Assembly: GCA_002327925.1 (NCBI GenBank)
Contig: DCVA01000051.1
Span: 1-28,782 of the forward strand
DNA length: 28,782 nt
Direction: 5' to 3'
From: Anaerolineales bacterium UBA2200
Lineage (GTDB): Bacteria; Chloroflexota; Anaerolineae; UBA2200
This document shows positions 1 through 7,717 of the stretch, one piece after another (position 1 is the stretch's first letter; each line of letters begins with the position of its first letter). Made by a program: the position numbers and the translations under genes. The notes beneath the pieces were generated by a model, which was given only the letters and a program-made list of their open reading frames with translations, ran no database searches and had not been told where the DNA came from.

Positions 1-163
1 CGGGATGGATCAGCAGGCTCCCCTCACCGCTCTACAAAAACTGGGCTACAATGGCGACAGCACTATCGCCCTGCTCCCTCCCATTCTGCTCGACCCGATC
101 AGCTCGGATCTACTCCTCTCTTGTGACCGAGAGGCTGGTAATGATCTGTTGGCCACTTACAAC
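1..163. other. Gene-free stretch downstream of serS
   Basis: No credible gene was seen in these 163 bases. A short plus-strand reading frame beginning at base 5 runs antisense into the end of serS and has no family resemblance. Read on the minus strand (downstream of serS), the stretch is structured: a 6-bp inverted repeat with an 8-nt loop at 115-134, and a second hairpin near 43-71 followed by a run of five T. It may be the serS 3' untranslated region with a terminator, or part of a leader for a gene outside the window. Confidence 0.5.
36..71 (-). terminator. Possible terminator after serS
   Basis: On the minus strand GGGC (71-68) can pair with GCCC (46-43), two bases before TTTTT (40-36). 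Alternatively GGCGA/TCGCC (70-66 with 57-53) forms a tighter stem that lies farther from the T run. The stem is short and the loop large, so this is a weak call made mainly from its place downstream of serS. Confidence 0.3.
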
Positions 164-1432
164 CTAGCGGATGACCTCTATGCCACCCATGTATGGTCTC
201 AGTACCTCCGGCACCACCACGCTTCCATCGCTCTGCTGGTAGTTCTCGATCACTGCGATCAATGTACGCGGGAGAGCCAATCCTGATCCGTTGAGCGTGT
301 GCATGTACTCGGGACGCGCGCCTTGCTCGCGACGGAAACGCATATTCCCGCGCCGTGCCTGGAAGTCAGTGCAGTTGGACAGACTTGAGACCTCGAGCCA
401 TTCTGCGCACCCGGGGGCCCACATCTCCACGTCATACTTCTTGGCCGCGACAAAGCCCAGATCGCCGGTGCACATGAGTATCACACGGTGCGGAATACCG
501 AGCAGGGCCGGGACCTCTTCCGCCTGTGCCACCATGGTTTCCAGGTCTTCGTAGCTCGACTCAGGCGTGGTGAACTTGAACATCTCGACCTTGTCGAACT
601 GATGTCCACGCTTGATGCCACGCACGTCACGTCCGGCACTCATTTTCTCGCGCCGAAAGCAGGCCGTGTAGGCAACATAGCTGCGCGGAAGGTCATCCAG
701 GGTGAGCGTCTCGTCGCGATGCAGGTTGGTGAGAGGAGTCTCGGCAGTGCCAATCCACCACAGATCCTCTTCCGCATCATGATAGATGTTGTCGCGGAAC
801 TTGGGCAGCTTGCCGTCGACCCAGAGACACTCCTCGCGCACCACGTAGGGTGGGTAGATCTCTGTGTAGCCGTGCTTTGCCACGTGCAGGTCGAGCATCC
901 AGGTGATGAGCGCCCTCTGCAGCCGGGCACCCGCCCCCTTGAGCAGGTAAAAGCGCGTGCCGGACATCCGCACGCCACGCTCAAAGTCTATGATGCCCAA
1001 CGTGGGGCCCAGATCCCAGTGGGCCAGAGGCGCAAAGTCGAACTGGCGCGGCTCGCCGACCGTTCGCACCACGACGTTGTCCCGGTCGTCCTTACCCGCG
1101 GGCACGCTGTCGTGAGGTAGATTGGGCATCTCGAGCATTGCCGAATTCAGCTTGCCTTCCACGCTCTTGACGTTCTCGTCAAGCGCCTTGATCCGCTCCC
1201 CTATGCTGCGGCTCTCATCTTTCAACGGCTCCGCGCCCGGTCCACCGCGAAGACGGCCGATCTCCTTGGAGACCTCGTTCCGTCGCGCCTTGAGCGCCTC
1301 TACCTCCGACAGTATGGCGCGCCGATCTTCGTCCAGCGCCAGGATTGTATCGATGGGAGCTTCGATGCCCAGCGACGCCACCGCTGCCCTGACCAGGTCC
1401 GGTCTCTCACGGATCAAGCGCAAGTCCAGCAT
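164..1432 (-). CDS. serS: Serine--tRNA ligase
   Basis: Cytoplasmic class II aminoacyl-tRNA synthetase that charges tRNA-Ser (and tRNA-Sec) with serine. The 422-residue length is normal for the family. The N-terminal part (about residues 1-110) is the long helical arm that grips the tRNA, starting MLDLRLIRERPDLVR. The catalytic core shows motif 2 (FRREKMSAGRDVRGIKRGHQ, then FDKVEMF) and motif 3 (NGSGLALPRTLIAVIENYQ). The start at 1430-1432 has a GGAGGTG ribosome-binding site five bases upstream. An in-frame extension to 1501 would run through the T-box terminator and is rejected. The gene has its own promoter and T-box leader, so it is probably regulated by uncharged tRNA-Ser independently of the protease gene upstream. 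Confidence 0.97.
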   Translation of the reverse strand: MLDLRLIRERPDLVRAAVASLGIEAPIDTILALDEDRRAILSEVEALKARRNEVSKEIGRLRGGPGAEPLKDESRSIGERIKALDENVKSVEGKLNSAMLEMPNLPHDSVPAGKDDRDNVVVRTVGEPRQFDFAPLAHWDLGPTLGIIDFERGVRMSGTRFYLLKGAGARLQRALITWMLDLHVAKHGYTEIYPPYVVREECLWVDGKLPKFRDNIYHDAEEDLWWIGTAETPLTNLHRDETLTLDDLPRSYVAYTACFRREKMSAGRDVRGIKRGHQFDKVEMFKFTTPESSYEDLETMVAQAEEVPALLGIPHRVILMCTGDLGFVAAKKYDVEMWAPGCAEWLEVSSLSNCTDFQARRGNMRFRREQGARPEYMHTLNGSGLALPRTLIAVIENYQQSDGSVVVPEVLRPYMGGIEVIR

Positions 1433-1456
1433 TACGCACCTCCACCAAGAAATGAT

Positions 1457-1490
1457 AACGCCCCCTGCCTCGAAAGGACGGGGGGGCGTT
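1457..1490 (-). terminator. T-box-controlled intrinsic terminator
   Basis: A 9-bp perfect stem (AACGCCCCC with GGGGGCGTT, read on the minus strand) encloses a smaller CCT/AGG hairpin and is followed by ATCATTTCTT. It overlaps the sequence needed for the antiterminator, so the two structures exclude each other. It lies 24 bases before the serS start codon. Confidence 0.85.
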
Positions 1491-1692
1491 CGTGGTGCCA
1501 CCTTTCTTTGCCCGGGAGGAACCCCTCCCGGACCTCAACGGCCCTCTATCGGGAGCCAGTCGGCGCGGCGCTCTGAATCAGCTCGCCGGCGGCTCGGGAG
1601 CGGATTTCAGCGCCTTTGGCCCGTCGCCTTCCACCCCCGGCGACTCTCTGGGGAGCCTTCACGCGCTTACTTGTTCTCCGTCAACGCCTTGC
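1457..1692 (-). promoter_or_regulatory. T-box riboswitch (Ser, UCC specifier) of serS
   Basis: The serS leader reads as a complete transcriptional T-box. Stem I: GGAG (1679-1676) pairs with CTCC (1600-1597) and GCGC (1666-1663) with GCGC (1613-1610). Between them is the specifier loop, AACAAGTAA on the 5' side and TGAAATCCG on the 3' side. The GAA-A-UCC-G layout puts a UCC serine codon at 1604-1602. The AGAGAG bulge lies near 1649-1644. A distal stem GTCGCC/GGCGAC encloses GGGGGTGGAA. Stem III is CCGGGAGG/CCTCCCGG with a GGTT loop (1531-1512). The T-box itself is AGGTGGCACCACG (1503-1491). GAAAGG upstream can pair with CCTTTC (about 1477-1472) to form the antiterminator. By analogy, uncharged tRNA-Ser would favour readthrough into serS. 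Confidence 0.93.
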
Positions 1693-1698
1693 GTTGCG

Positions 1699-1728
1699 AT
1701 TCTAGCACGTCCTGCCCGGGATTGTCAA
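1699..1728 (-). promoter_or_regulatory. serS promoter
   Basis: On the minus strand TTGACA (1728-1723) is followed after 18 bp by TAGAAT (1704-1699). The -35 box matches the sigma70-type consensus at all six positions and the -10 box at five. The predicted start near 1692 falls just before stem I of the T-box, and the -35 box begins about 20 bp after the stop codon of the protease gene. Confidence 0.8.
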
Positions 1729-1748
1729 ACGGCGAACCACCCGCGAGG

Positions 1749-4379
1749 CTAGTCGGAAACGACCACAATCAGGTCGTCGTCCGGCACCGCCAGCAACACG
1801 CGCCGGTTGACCGGATCGAAAGCGATGTCGGTGACATAGTAGTAATCTCCAAGGTCAACCTCACGCAGACTCGAGTTGGTACCTCCGTCAAAGACGTATA
1901 GACGGTTGCTCTTGTGGACGTAGATGCGGTTGGTCATCTCATCGACGGCAAACAGACCGGCGCGGTTTAGCGTTCCGACCTCGGTGGAGCTGGTCAGGTT
2001 GACCACTACTGTGTCCGTCTGGCCCCGAACATAGAGCCTGTCGGTCGCCGAATTCACCGCCATCCAGGGGTCGGACGGCCACTGGGCCATCTGGCTGACC
2101 CCTAGGCGGCCGAGCAAGACAGCGCCGGGTCCGATAACGGCCACCCTGTCGTCGCCCGTATAGGCTGCATAGGCCAAACCGGTCGCCGGATTGACGGCCA
2201 GACCCAGGCTCTCATAGTTGACACTCAGACCCAGGTCCACCGTGCCCACCAGGGCGTTGGTTGCGCCGTCAAATACCTGGATCTTGTCCTGTTGGTCGAT
2301 GAACACAGCCGTGTCTCCGACGTAGACCCGATGATCTGCCGGGTTCACAGCCAGCTCGCTCGCCCCGTAAGGTCCGGTGGCCAGTTCACCCTGAAGTGAG
2401 TTGTCACCGCAAGAGAAGACATAGAGTGGGTTGCCGTAGCCTGCGTAGCAGCGGCCAAGGCCGCTGTCGACTCGCACTACTGACGGATCTTCATCCAATG
2501 GTCGATTGGTGATCCACCCGTAGGTGCCCAGGTCGAGCACGGCCACGTCTCCGGCGCTGTTCCTGGCCACGTAGAGTCTGCTATTGCCCGTGTTGACAGC
2601 CAAACTCGACGGCGCACCAGGAAGCGACACCAGTCGCACCCCTCCGGGCACGCTGGTCCGAGTCGGCGTGGCAGCAGGCGTCGTGGGGGTTTTTGTGGGA
2701 GTGGCGGCCGGCTGAGTGGTGGTTGCCGTAAGGGTCCTGGTCGCCCCGCCCGTAGGGGTAAGCGTAGCCGTGGCGGCCACGGTAGGCAAAGCGCTGACAT
2801 TGACGCGCTTCAGCAGGATTGGGATGCGCGCCCACGCTACAGGAGTGAAAGGTTTCCAGGTCGGCGACGGAGTGAGGGTACGGGTAGGAGTGTGCGTGAT
2901 CGTCGGCGTGGAGGTAGGAAGCTCTACCGGATCGCCGGTGCGCAAACGAATGGCCAGATCGGCATTCTGGCTTTGCCCCACGTCACGCCACGATCCTGAA
3001 GAGCCGTCGGGACTGTGGAACGTTCGGCCCCGCTGTGATGGGCTGTAGCCATCCATCGCCAGGGGATAGGTCGCTGTGGCATTGCTGATGCGGACCACCA
3101 CAAAGACGTCGTTTCCACCGTACAGCGGCACCGTGGGGTTCAGGGCCACCGAATGGTAGCCCGCCTCGCTGAAGGTCAGGTTCTCCCGACTCCAGAGCAG
3201 GTTGCCCACGCTGGTTCCATCAAAGCTGTCATAAAGGTACAGGTCCACGTCGGAAGTGACATCCGTGGTCCAGAATTCCACGCGCGTCCCCCGGGTGTTC
3301 CGCGGCGGAGTGAATCCCGCCAGTCCCCAGTCTGTCCGGCTACCGACCCAACCCAGGGTACCATTCATTCCCGCCTCGTCATAGTGCAAGAGGCCTCCGG
3401 TGGCGTCAAAATCCATCCAGGCCGAGACGAATCCCGTGTCCGTTCCGATACGCGCCGAACCGTAGGCAATGGTGAAATACCCGCCGCTGCCCCACCCAGT
3501 GCCCCAGCTATTCTTGACGATCCAGGCCCCCTCGCCGCCGGCGTGCGAGAGGTTGTCATCCCACCCAACGATGAGCACGCCGTGATTTGGCCGCTGGGCG
3601 CCGGAGTAGTACATGGTGTAGGACCCGTTGTAGTTGCTGAACTCGGAGTCCCATGCGTCCTTGTAGCCCGCATAGAGCGAGGTGTGCAACGGCCCGTAGG
3701 TCTGGATGTAGCCCTTGAGGATGCCCGGGTCCGGGATATTGTCGCCGTTGATCAGGTTCCAACCCAGGAGAGTCTTCTGATAGGGACAGCCAGTGTTGCA
3801 GGCCACGTCGCTCGCGGAGTAGGGATCGCAGGATTCATTGACCGTGCCAAAACGCGCGTACTGGTTCGCCACCATGTACCCGTGGCCTCCGTCACAGCTG
3901 CCGATCAGGTTGCCGCCCGGGTGATAGTTGTTCACCTCTTCCCAGTTGCATTCCTTGCCGTTGTTCTCGGACCAATCGAACAGGCCAGCGCCGTCGATAA
4001 GAAGGCGGGACTCAAAGGCGCCGTTGAGCGAGAAGGCATAGCACGCACCGCATGAGCCCTGGTTCTTGACCGGGCTGACCTTGCTCGCTTCTCGCCAATC
4101 CCAGCGTGACGGCAGCGCTGCAGCAGAGATGCCCGCTGCAAGACGATCGGCTTTCAGGTGGGAAAGGTCAATCGGCATACCTATCTGACCCTTGTTTGGA
4201 GAGGTCAGTCCGAGGACGGCGGCAATCTCGGGGGAGCGTTGCTCAACCCAGACGGTCACGTCCTGCGTTACCGATGTGGGCAGGGCCTGAGCAGAACCTC
4301 CAGGCTGCAGGGGGAGTGCCAGAAGTCCCAAGACACAGGCCAACCAGAGTGCGCATACGACCGCGTCCCTACGAGGCAT
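1749..4379 (-). CDS. Secreted papain-family (C1) peptidase with lectin-like domain and beta-propeller
   Basis: 876 residues. Residues 1-32 form a signal peptide (basic start, then VVCALWLACVLGLLALPL). A pro-region of about 55 residues follows. The C1A domain starts near residue 89 (LPSRWDWR). It shows the oxyanion Gln107 and catalytic Cys113 in NQGSCGACYAFS (Tyr replaces the usual Trp), His266 in PNHGVLIVGWDD and Asn290 in VKNSWGTGWG. Residues about 328-482 resemble the lectin-like domain that follows C1 peptidases in some bacteria and archaea. Residues 485-578 are Thr/Pro-rich linkers broken by a hydrophobic ARIPILLKR segment. Residues about 580-876 hold YVTN/NHL-type beta-propeller repeats (LAVNTGNSRLYVA, AVNPADHRVYVG, LAVNPATGLAYAA). 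It is probably an exported protease bound to the surface, a polymer or a partner. The substrate is unknown. AAAGGAG precedes the start. Confidence 0.9.
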   Translation of the reverse strand: MPRRDAVVCALWLACVLGLLALPLQPGGSAQALPTSVTQDVTVWVEQRSPEIAAVLGLTSPNKGQIGMPIDLSHLKADRLAAGISAAALPSRWDWREASKVSPVKNQGSCGACYAFSLNGAFESRLLIDGAGLFDWSENNGKECNWEEVNNYHPGGNLIGSCDGGHGYMVANQYARFGTVNESCDPYSASDVACNTGCPYQKTLLGWNLINGDNIPDPGILKGYIQTYGPLHTSLYAGYKDAWDSEFSNYNGSYTMYYSGAQRPNHGVLIVGWDDNLSHAGGEGAWIVKNSWGTGWGSGGYFTIAYGSARIGTDTGFVSAWMDFDATGGLLHYDEAGMNGTLGWVGSRTDWGLAGFTPPRNTRGTRVEFWTTDVTSDVDLYLYDSFDGTSVGNLLWSRENLTFSEAGYHSVALNPTVPLYGGNDVFVVVRISNATATYPLAMDGYSPSQRGRTFHSPDGSSGSWRDVGQSQNADLAIRLRTGDPVELPTSTPTITHTPTRTLTPSPTWKPFTPVAWARIPILLKRVNVSALPTVAATATLTPTGGATRTLTATTTQPAATPTKTPTTPAATPTRTSVPGGVRLVSLPGAPSSLAVNTGNSRLYVARNSAGDVAVLDLGTYGWITNRPLDEDPSVVRVDSGLGRCYAGYGNPLYVFSCGDNSLQGELATGPYGASELAVNPADHRVYVGDTAVFIDQQDKIQVFDGATNALVGTVDLGLSVNYESLGLAVNPATGLAYAAYTGDDRVAVIGPGAVLLGRLGVSQMAQWPSDPWMAVNSATDRLYVRGQTDTVVVNLTSSTEVGTLNRAGLFAVDEMTNRIYVHKSNRLYVFDGGTNSSLREVDLGDYYYVTDIAFDPVNRRVLLAVPDDDLIVVVSD

Positions 4380-4434
4380 AGCTACAGACTCCTTTCGATG
4401 TATGAGGGCACAGGAGGCGCGACGTGCAGGCAGG

Positions 4435-5103
4435 TCAAACCAGAAGTTGAGCGAATTGTGCGCCCATCGCCTCGAGCCCGGCTACCAGGTCGGGCGGCAG
4501 CGTCTTCAGCTCGCTGTCTTCTCCCAGTGTCCGGGCGATGGTCAGAATCTTGCCAATGTGCTCTACCGTCAGCGTCAGGTTGGCAGCCGAGCGCAGTGTC
4601 TTGCCCACGGCCAGCATTCCGTGGTTTTGTAGAAACGCACCGGGCCAGTCCCCTATGTTGTCCAGCACCGCCTGCGCCAGTTCTTCTCCACTCATCGCAA
4701 ACGGCACGACTGGCAGCTTGGAGACAAGGAACCCGTCGAAGCAGATCGGCGGCACGCAGACGCCGCAGAGAGCCATTGCCGTCGCGTACGGAGCGTGACT
4801 GTGCACCACAGCCAGCACGTCCTCTCTCGCCCGCATGATCCCCGTGTGCATCGGCGCTTCCACCGAGGGCCTGGTCTTGCCCTCCAGCATATTGCCATCC
4901 AGGTCCACGCGGATCAAGTCGTCCGTGCTCAGACTGCCTTTGAACATTCTGGTCGGAGTGATCCAGACAATGTCGGTGCCCTCCAGCCGGGCGCTGATGT
5001 TGCCTCCGGAAGCTGTGATCACGTCAGCCGCGAACAGCTCGTTAGTGACGTCGACGATTTGCTGCTTCAGGGCAGCCTCTTTGCGCTGTAGCTCTTCGAT
5101 CAT
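4435..5103 (-). CDS. Class II (FucA/AraD-type) aldolase/adducin family protein
   Basis: A 222-residue zinc-dependent aldolase of the L-fuculose-phosphate aldolase/ribulose-5-phosphate epimerase superfamily. Expected chemistry is retro-aldol cleavage of a phosphorylated ketose to dihydroxyacetone phosphate and an aldehyde. The phosphate-binding ASGGNISAR (31-39) is present. Glu82 in PSVEAPMH is the likely catalytic acid/base. Zinc ligands His101 and His103 (VVHSHAPYATA) and His161 (LQNHGMLAVG) are in place. AGAGGAG precedes the ATG. It is the last gene of the likely gntR-kinase-dehydrogenase-aldolase operon, so it probably acts on the kinase product or a derivative. The exact substrate (fuculose-, rhamnulose- or a deoxyketose-phosphate) cannot be read from sequence. 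Confidence 0.9.
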   Translation of the reverse strand: MIEELQRKEAALKQQIVDVTNELFAADVITASGGNISARLEGTDIVWITPTRMFKGSLSTDDLIRVDLDGNMLEGKTRPSVEAPMHTGIMRAREDVLAVVHSHAPYATAMALCGVCVPPICFDGFLVSKLPVVPFAMSGEELAQAVLDNIGDWPGAFLQNHGMLAVGKTLRSAANLTLTVEHIGKILTIARTLGEDSELKTLPPDLVAGLEAMGAQFAQLLV

Positions 5104-5125
5104 GGCATCTCCTCTTTGCTTCAGA

Positions 5126-6160
5126 CTAGTCGTTCGCAGGCCGTCTGGGGGCCTCCAGCCGGAAGCCAGCCCACACCTCAGGATTCAGCATGTTCAGGGG
5201 CCTCTCCCCCCGCACCAGGCGCTCGATATCAGGAACCAGGATTCTTGTTTGATGCACGGCCACCTCCGCAGTGTTGCCACCTATGTGCGGCAAGGCCAGC
5301 ACGTTGTCCAGTTTGAGCAGCGGATTGTCGGGCGCCGGCGGCTCCTGCATGAAGACATCCAGTGCCGCTCCGGCGATCTGCTTCTCTTGCAGGACACGCA
5401 GCAGAGCATCCTCATCGGTCATCGCGGCGCGCGCGAGGTTCAGGAAGTAGGCTGTCGGCTTCATCAAAGCAAACTCGCTGGCGCCGATCATGCCTGTGGT
5501 CTCGGGAGTCACCTTGGCATGCAGCGAGACATAGTCGGATTCACGCAGCAGGGTTGTGAGATCTACTGAGCGGACGTTGAGGCCGTCGAACACATCGGCG
5601 GACACGTAAGGATCGTACGCAACAAGGTGGGTTTCAAATCCCGCCAAGCGCGCGGCCACCTTCTGCGCAACTGCGCCAAAGCCGATCAGGCCAACCGTCT
5701 TGTCCCACAGTTCCGTGCCCTGCAGTCCAAAGTACACCTGCATCAGGAGAAGCATCGGGTTCTCCGCTACATCGGGGTCCGCCATCAACCTCATCAGCTG
5801 TGGTACCCTGCGCCCCAGCATAATCATCATGCAGACCGCCAGATCCGCAACTGCGTCGGCGTTCCGCCCGGGAGTGTTGAGCACCAGTACGCCGTTCGCC
5901 GTCGCCGCAGGGACGTCGATGTTGACAGCCCATCCGCGACAGGAGACAACTACCTTGAGAGACAGTGCCTTCTGCAGCACGTCGGCGCTCACCATATCAG
6001 CTTCGGTGATGAGCACCTGCACTCCACGCAGCTTCTCGATCATCTCCTCGCCGGCGAGGATCGTTTGCGTGTCGCGCATCGGCTCGTACAGAACCTCACC
6101 GTTTCGACGCAGTTGCGCCAGGCCCGATTCCTCGAGGGTGGCGGTAACGAGTATCTTCAT
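5126..6160 (-). CDS. D-isomer-specific 2-hydroxyacid dehydrogenase family protein
   Basis: A 344-residue NAD(P)-dependent oxidoreductase of the D-3-phosphoglycerate dehydrogenase-like family. The Rossmann motif is GLIGFGAVAQ (157-166), where the third Gly is Ala. Catalytic residues fit the family: Arg244 (NLARAAMTDEDAL, with Ala in place of the usual Gly after Arg), Glu273 (DVFMQEPPAP) and His292 (LPHIGGNT). The segment NTPGRNADAVADLAV is the usual dimer/hinge region. There is no ACT or ASB domain, which argues against a dedicated serA and for a catabolic role in this operon. AGGAGA lies upstream. Stop-to-start distance to the aldolase gene is 22 bp, consistent with one transcript. Substrate unknown. 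Confidence 0.88.
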   Translation of the reverse strand: MKILVTATLEESGLAQLRRNGEVLYEPMRDTQTILAGEEMIEKLRGVQVLITEADMVSADVLQKALSLKVVVSCRGWAVNIDVPAATANGVLVLNTPGRNADAVADLAVCMMIMLGRRVPQLMRLMADPDVAENPMLLLMQVYFGLQGTELWDKTVGLIGFGAVAQKVAARLAGFETHLVAYDPYVSADVFDGLNVRSVDLTTLLRESDYVSLHAKVTPETTGMIGASEFALMKPTAYFLNLARAAMTDEDALLRVLQEKQIAGAALDVFMQEPPAPDNPLLKLDNVLALPHIGGNTAEVAVHQTRILVPDIERLVRGERPLNMLNPEVWAGFRLEAPRRPAND

Positions 6161-6178
6161 AAGATTCTCCTGAATCCG

Positions 6179-7717
6179 CTAGAACATCGCTGGCACCTGC
6201 GCCAGAACCTTTCGGGTGTTCATCCAGTTTGCGTAGCACGCGTCGTACTGGCTGGCCTCAGCGGGTACCGGCTCAGCCACGTGCTCAGCGCGTGCTAGCG
6301 CGGCCATGCCCTCTTCAAAGGTGCGGTAGACACCCGCCCCCACTCCAGCACAGATGGCGGCGCCAACTGCCGTGCCCTCCTTGTAGGTCGGAACGACCAC
6401 GGGCAGATTCATGACGTTGGCGAGAATATCGACCCACAGTTGGCTCTGCGCCGAACCGCCACAAACATGCAGCCGGGCCGGCCTGCGTCCGCACACGCCG
6501 CTTATCTGTTCGGCATTCGCGCGGATAGCGTAGGCCATACCTTCGAGCTGGGCACGCAGTATGTGATGCCTCCCCTTGTCGTCGCCCAGCAGAGTGAACG
6601 CGTTCATCAACAATGCGCCGGTCACTCCGGTCAGGTTCTTGGCGTCAAAGATGTTCGTTCCCAGGAAGGCCTGGACGCCTGCTGCGCCGATGGGTGATTG
6701 AGCCGCCTCGTCGGACATGATCACGAATGGATCCCGGCCAGTCTCAAGGGCCTCGGCGCACTCGGCATGGCAGAAGGTGTCCCGCATCCACCGGAATATG
6801 ATCCCGGTGCTACCGGCGTTACTCTCTAGCACCCAGCTTTTCGGCGGGATGTATGCCCCCGTCCACAGGCGTGTCTCCGGGTCGATGACCACCTCGTCGA
6901 GCACCATCTGCACAGGTGTCGTCGTCCCTGCCACAGCAGCCAGATCGCCATCGTGAATTGCCCCGGCGCCGAGGACGCCGCACTGCGTATCTGCCGCTCC
7001 AACCACTACAGGCGTCCCTGCCAGTAGTCCTGTCTCACTTGCCGCGTGGGCTGTCACCCCGCCGAGCACATACCCGCTGGGCCGCACTGGTGGGAAGATG
7101 TGACGGGCCAGGCCGATATCCGCGATGAGTGGCCAGTCCCAGTCGCCGTCCCGCAGGTTGTACACGGCTGTCTCGCTGGCATTCGTTGGCTCGCAGGCCA
7201 ACTCGCCGCACAGGCAATAGAGCATCCAGTCATTGATCATCTGAACGTGGGCTATGCGCTCGTATAGCTCCGGAGCATTGTTGCGGTGCCAGAGCAGCCT
7301 GGCCGGAAGGAAGATCATATTGAGGTAGTGACCCGAGATATCGTAAGCTCTCTGTCCGAACTGCGGAATCAGTTCAAAGCCTTCCAAGAGAGCGCGGGCG
7401 TCCATATTCGGTCCGGAATAGAGGACCTGCCCGCCCTTGTCCAGAAACACGGCACCTTCGCGTTGGCTTGTCGAGCTGACAGCCGCTATCTGCTCCGGTT
7501 TGATGCCGCTCTTCGCCAGCACTTCCCGGGTGGCATCCGCAAGACACTTCCAGTAGTAGTCGGCATCAAAGGAGCGCCCCAGAGGCTCCAGCCCCGGCAC
7601 AGGGGTCGAAGCCCACTCGCGGTACGCTGACCAGGTCTGACGCCCTTCTGTGTCGATGAGGAAACACCGTCCCGCACCCGTTCCGGCATCCCATGCCATC
7701 AGGTACTCTTCGTTCAT
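6179..7717 (-). CDS. FGGY-family carbohydrate kinase, LsrK/XylB-like
   Basis: A 512-residue sugar kinase of full family length. The first nucleotide-binding motif is MAWDAGTGAGRCFLID (7-22), where Asp10 is expected to help place Mg-ATP. The likely catalytic base is Asp243 in GAADTQCGVLGAG. The ATP-binding GTTTP loop (264-268) and the later adenosine motif (HVCGGSAQSQLW) are present. The N-terminal half (VSSTSQREGAVFLD, PNMDARA) looks more like the autoinducer-2 kinase LsrK than xylulokinase, as judged from memory of LsrK. The neighbours are not an lsr operon, so AI-2 should not be assumed as substrate. The ATG overlaps the stop of gntR by 4 bp (ATGA), and AGGAGG sits about 12 bases upstream, suggesting coupled translation. 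Confidence 0.9.
   Translation of the reverse strand: MNEEYLMAWDAGTGAGRCFLIDTEGRQTWSAYREWASTPVPGLEPLGRSFDADYYWKCLADATREVLAKSGIKPEQIAAVSSTSQREGAVFLDKGGQVLYSGPNMDARALLEGFELIPQFGQRAYDISGHYLNMIFLPARLLWHRNNAPELYERIAHVQMINDWMLYCLCGELACEPTNASETAVYNLRDGDWDWPLIADIGLARHIFPPVRPSGYVLGGVTAHAASETGLLAGTPVVVGAADTQCGVLGAGAIHDGDLAAVAGTTTPVQMVLDEVVIDPETRLWTGAYIPPKSWVLESNAGSTGIIFRWMRDTFCHAECAEALETGRDPFVIMSDEAAQSPIGAAGVQAFLGTNIFDAKNLTGVTGALLMNAFTLLGDDKGRHHILRAQLEGMAYAIRANAEQISGVCGRRPARLHVCGGSAQSQLWVDILANVMNLPVVVPTYKEGTAVGAAICAGVGAGVYRTFEEGMAALARAEHVAEPVPAEASQYDACYANWMNTRKVLAQVPAMF

Noticed and set aside
5..286. 93-codon open frame on the plus strand at the window edge
   Set aside because: No ribosome-binding site, no family match, and its second half is antisense to serS.
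2640..2930. Low-complexity repeats as a possible mobile or CRISPR element
   Set aside because: They encode the Thr/Pro-rich linkers of the protease in frame; there are no spacers, repeats of constant length or transposase.
3153..4055. 300-codon open frame on the plus strand
   Set aside because: It lies fully antisense to the protease catalytic domain, has no recognisable family features and is a GC-driven shadow of that gene.
5126..6160. Calling the dehydrogenase serA because serS is nearby
   Set aside because: It lacks the C-terminal regulatory domains of typical SerA, and sits in a catabolic-type operon with a separate promoter from serS.
6179..7717. Calling the kinase lsrK with AI-2 as substrate
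   Set aside because: The resemblance is in general FGGY regions; no lsrR, lsrACDB, lsrF or lsrG is nearby.
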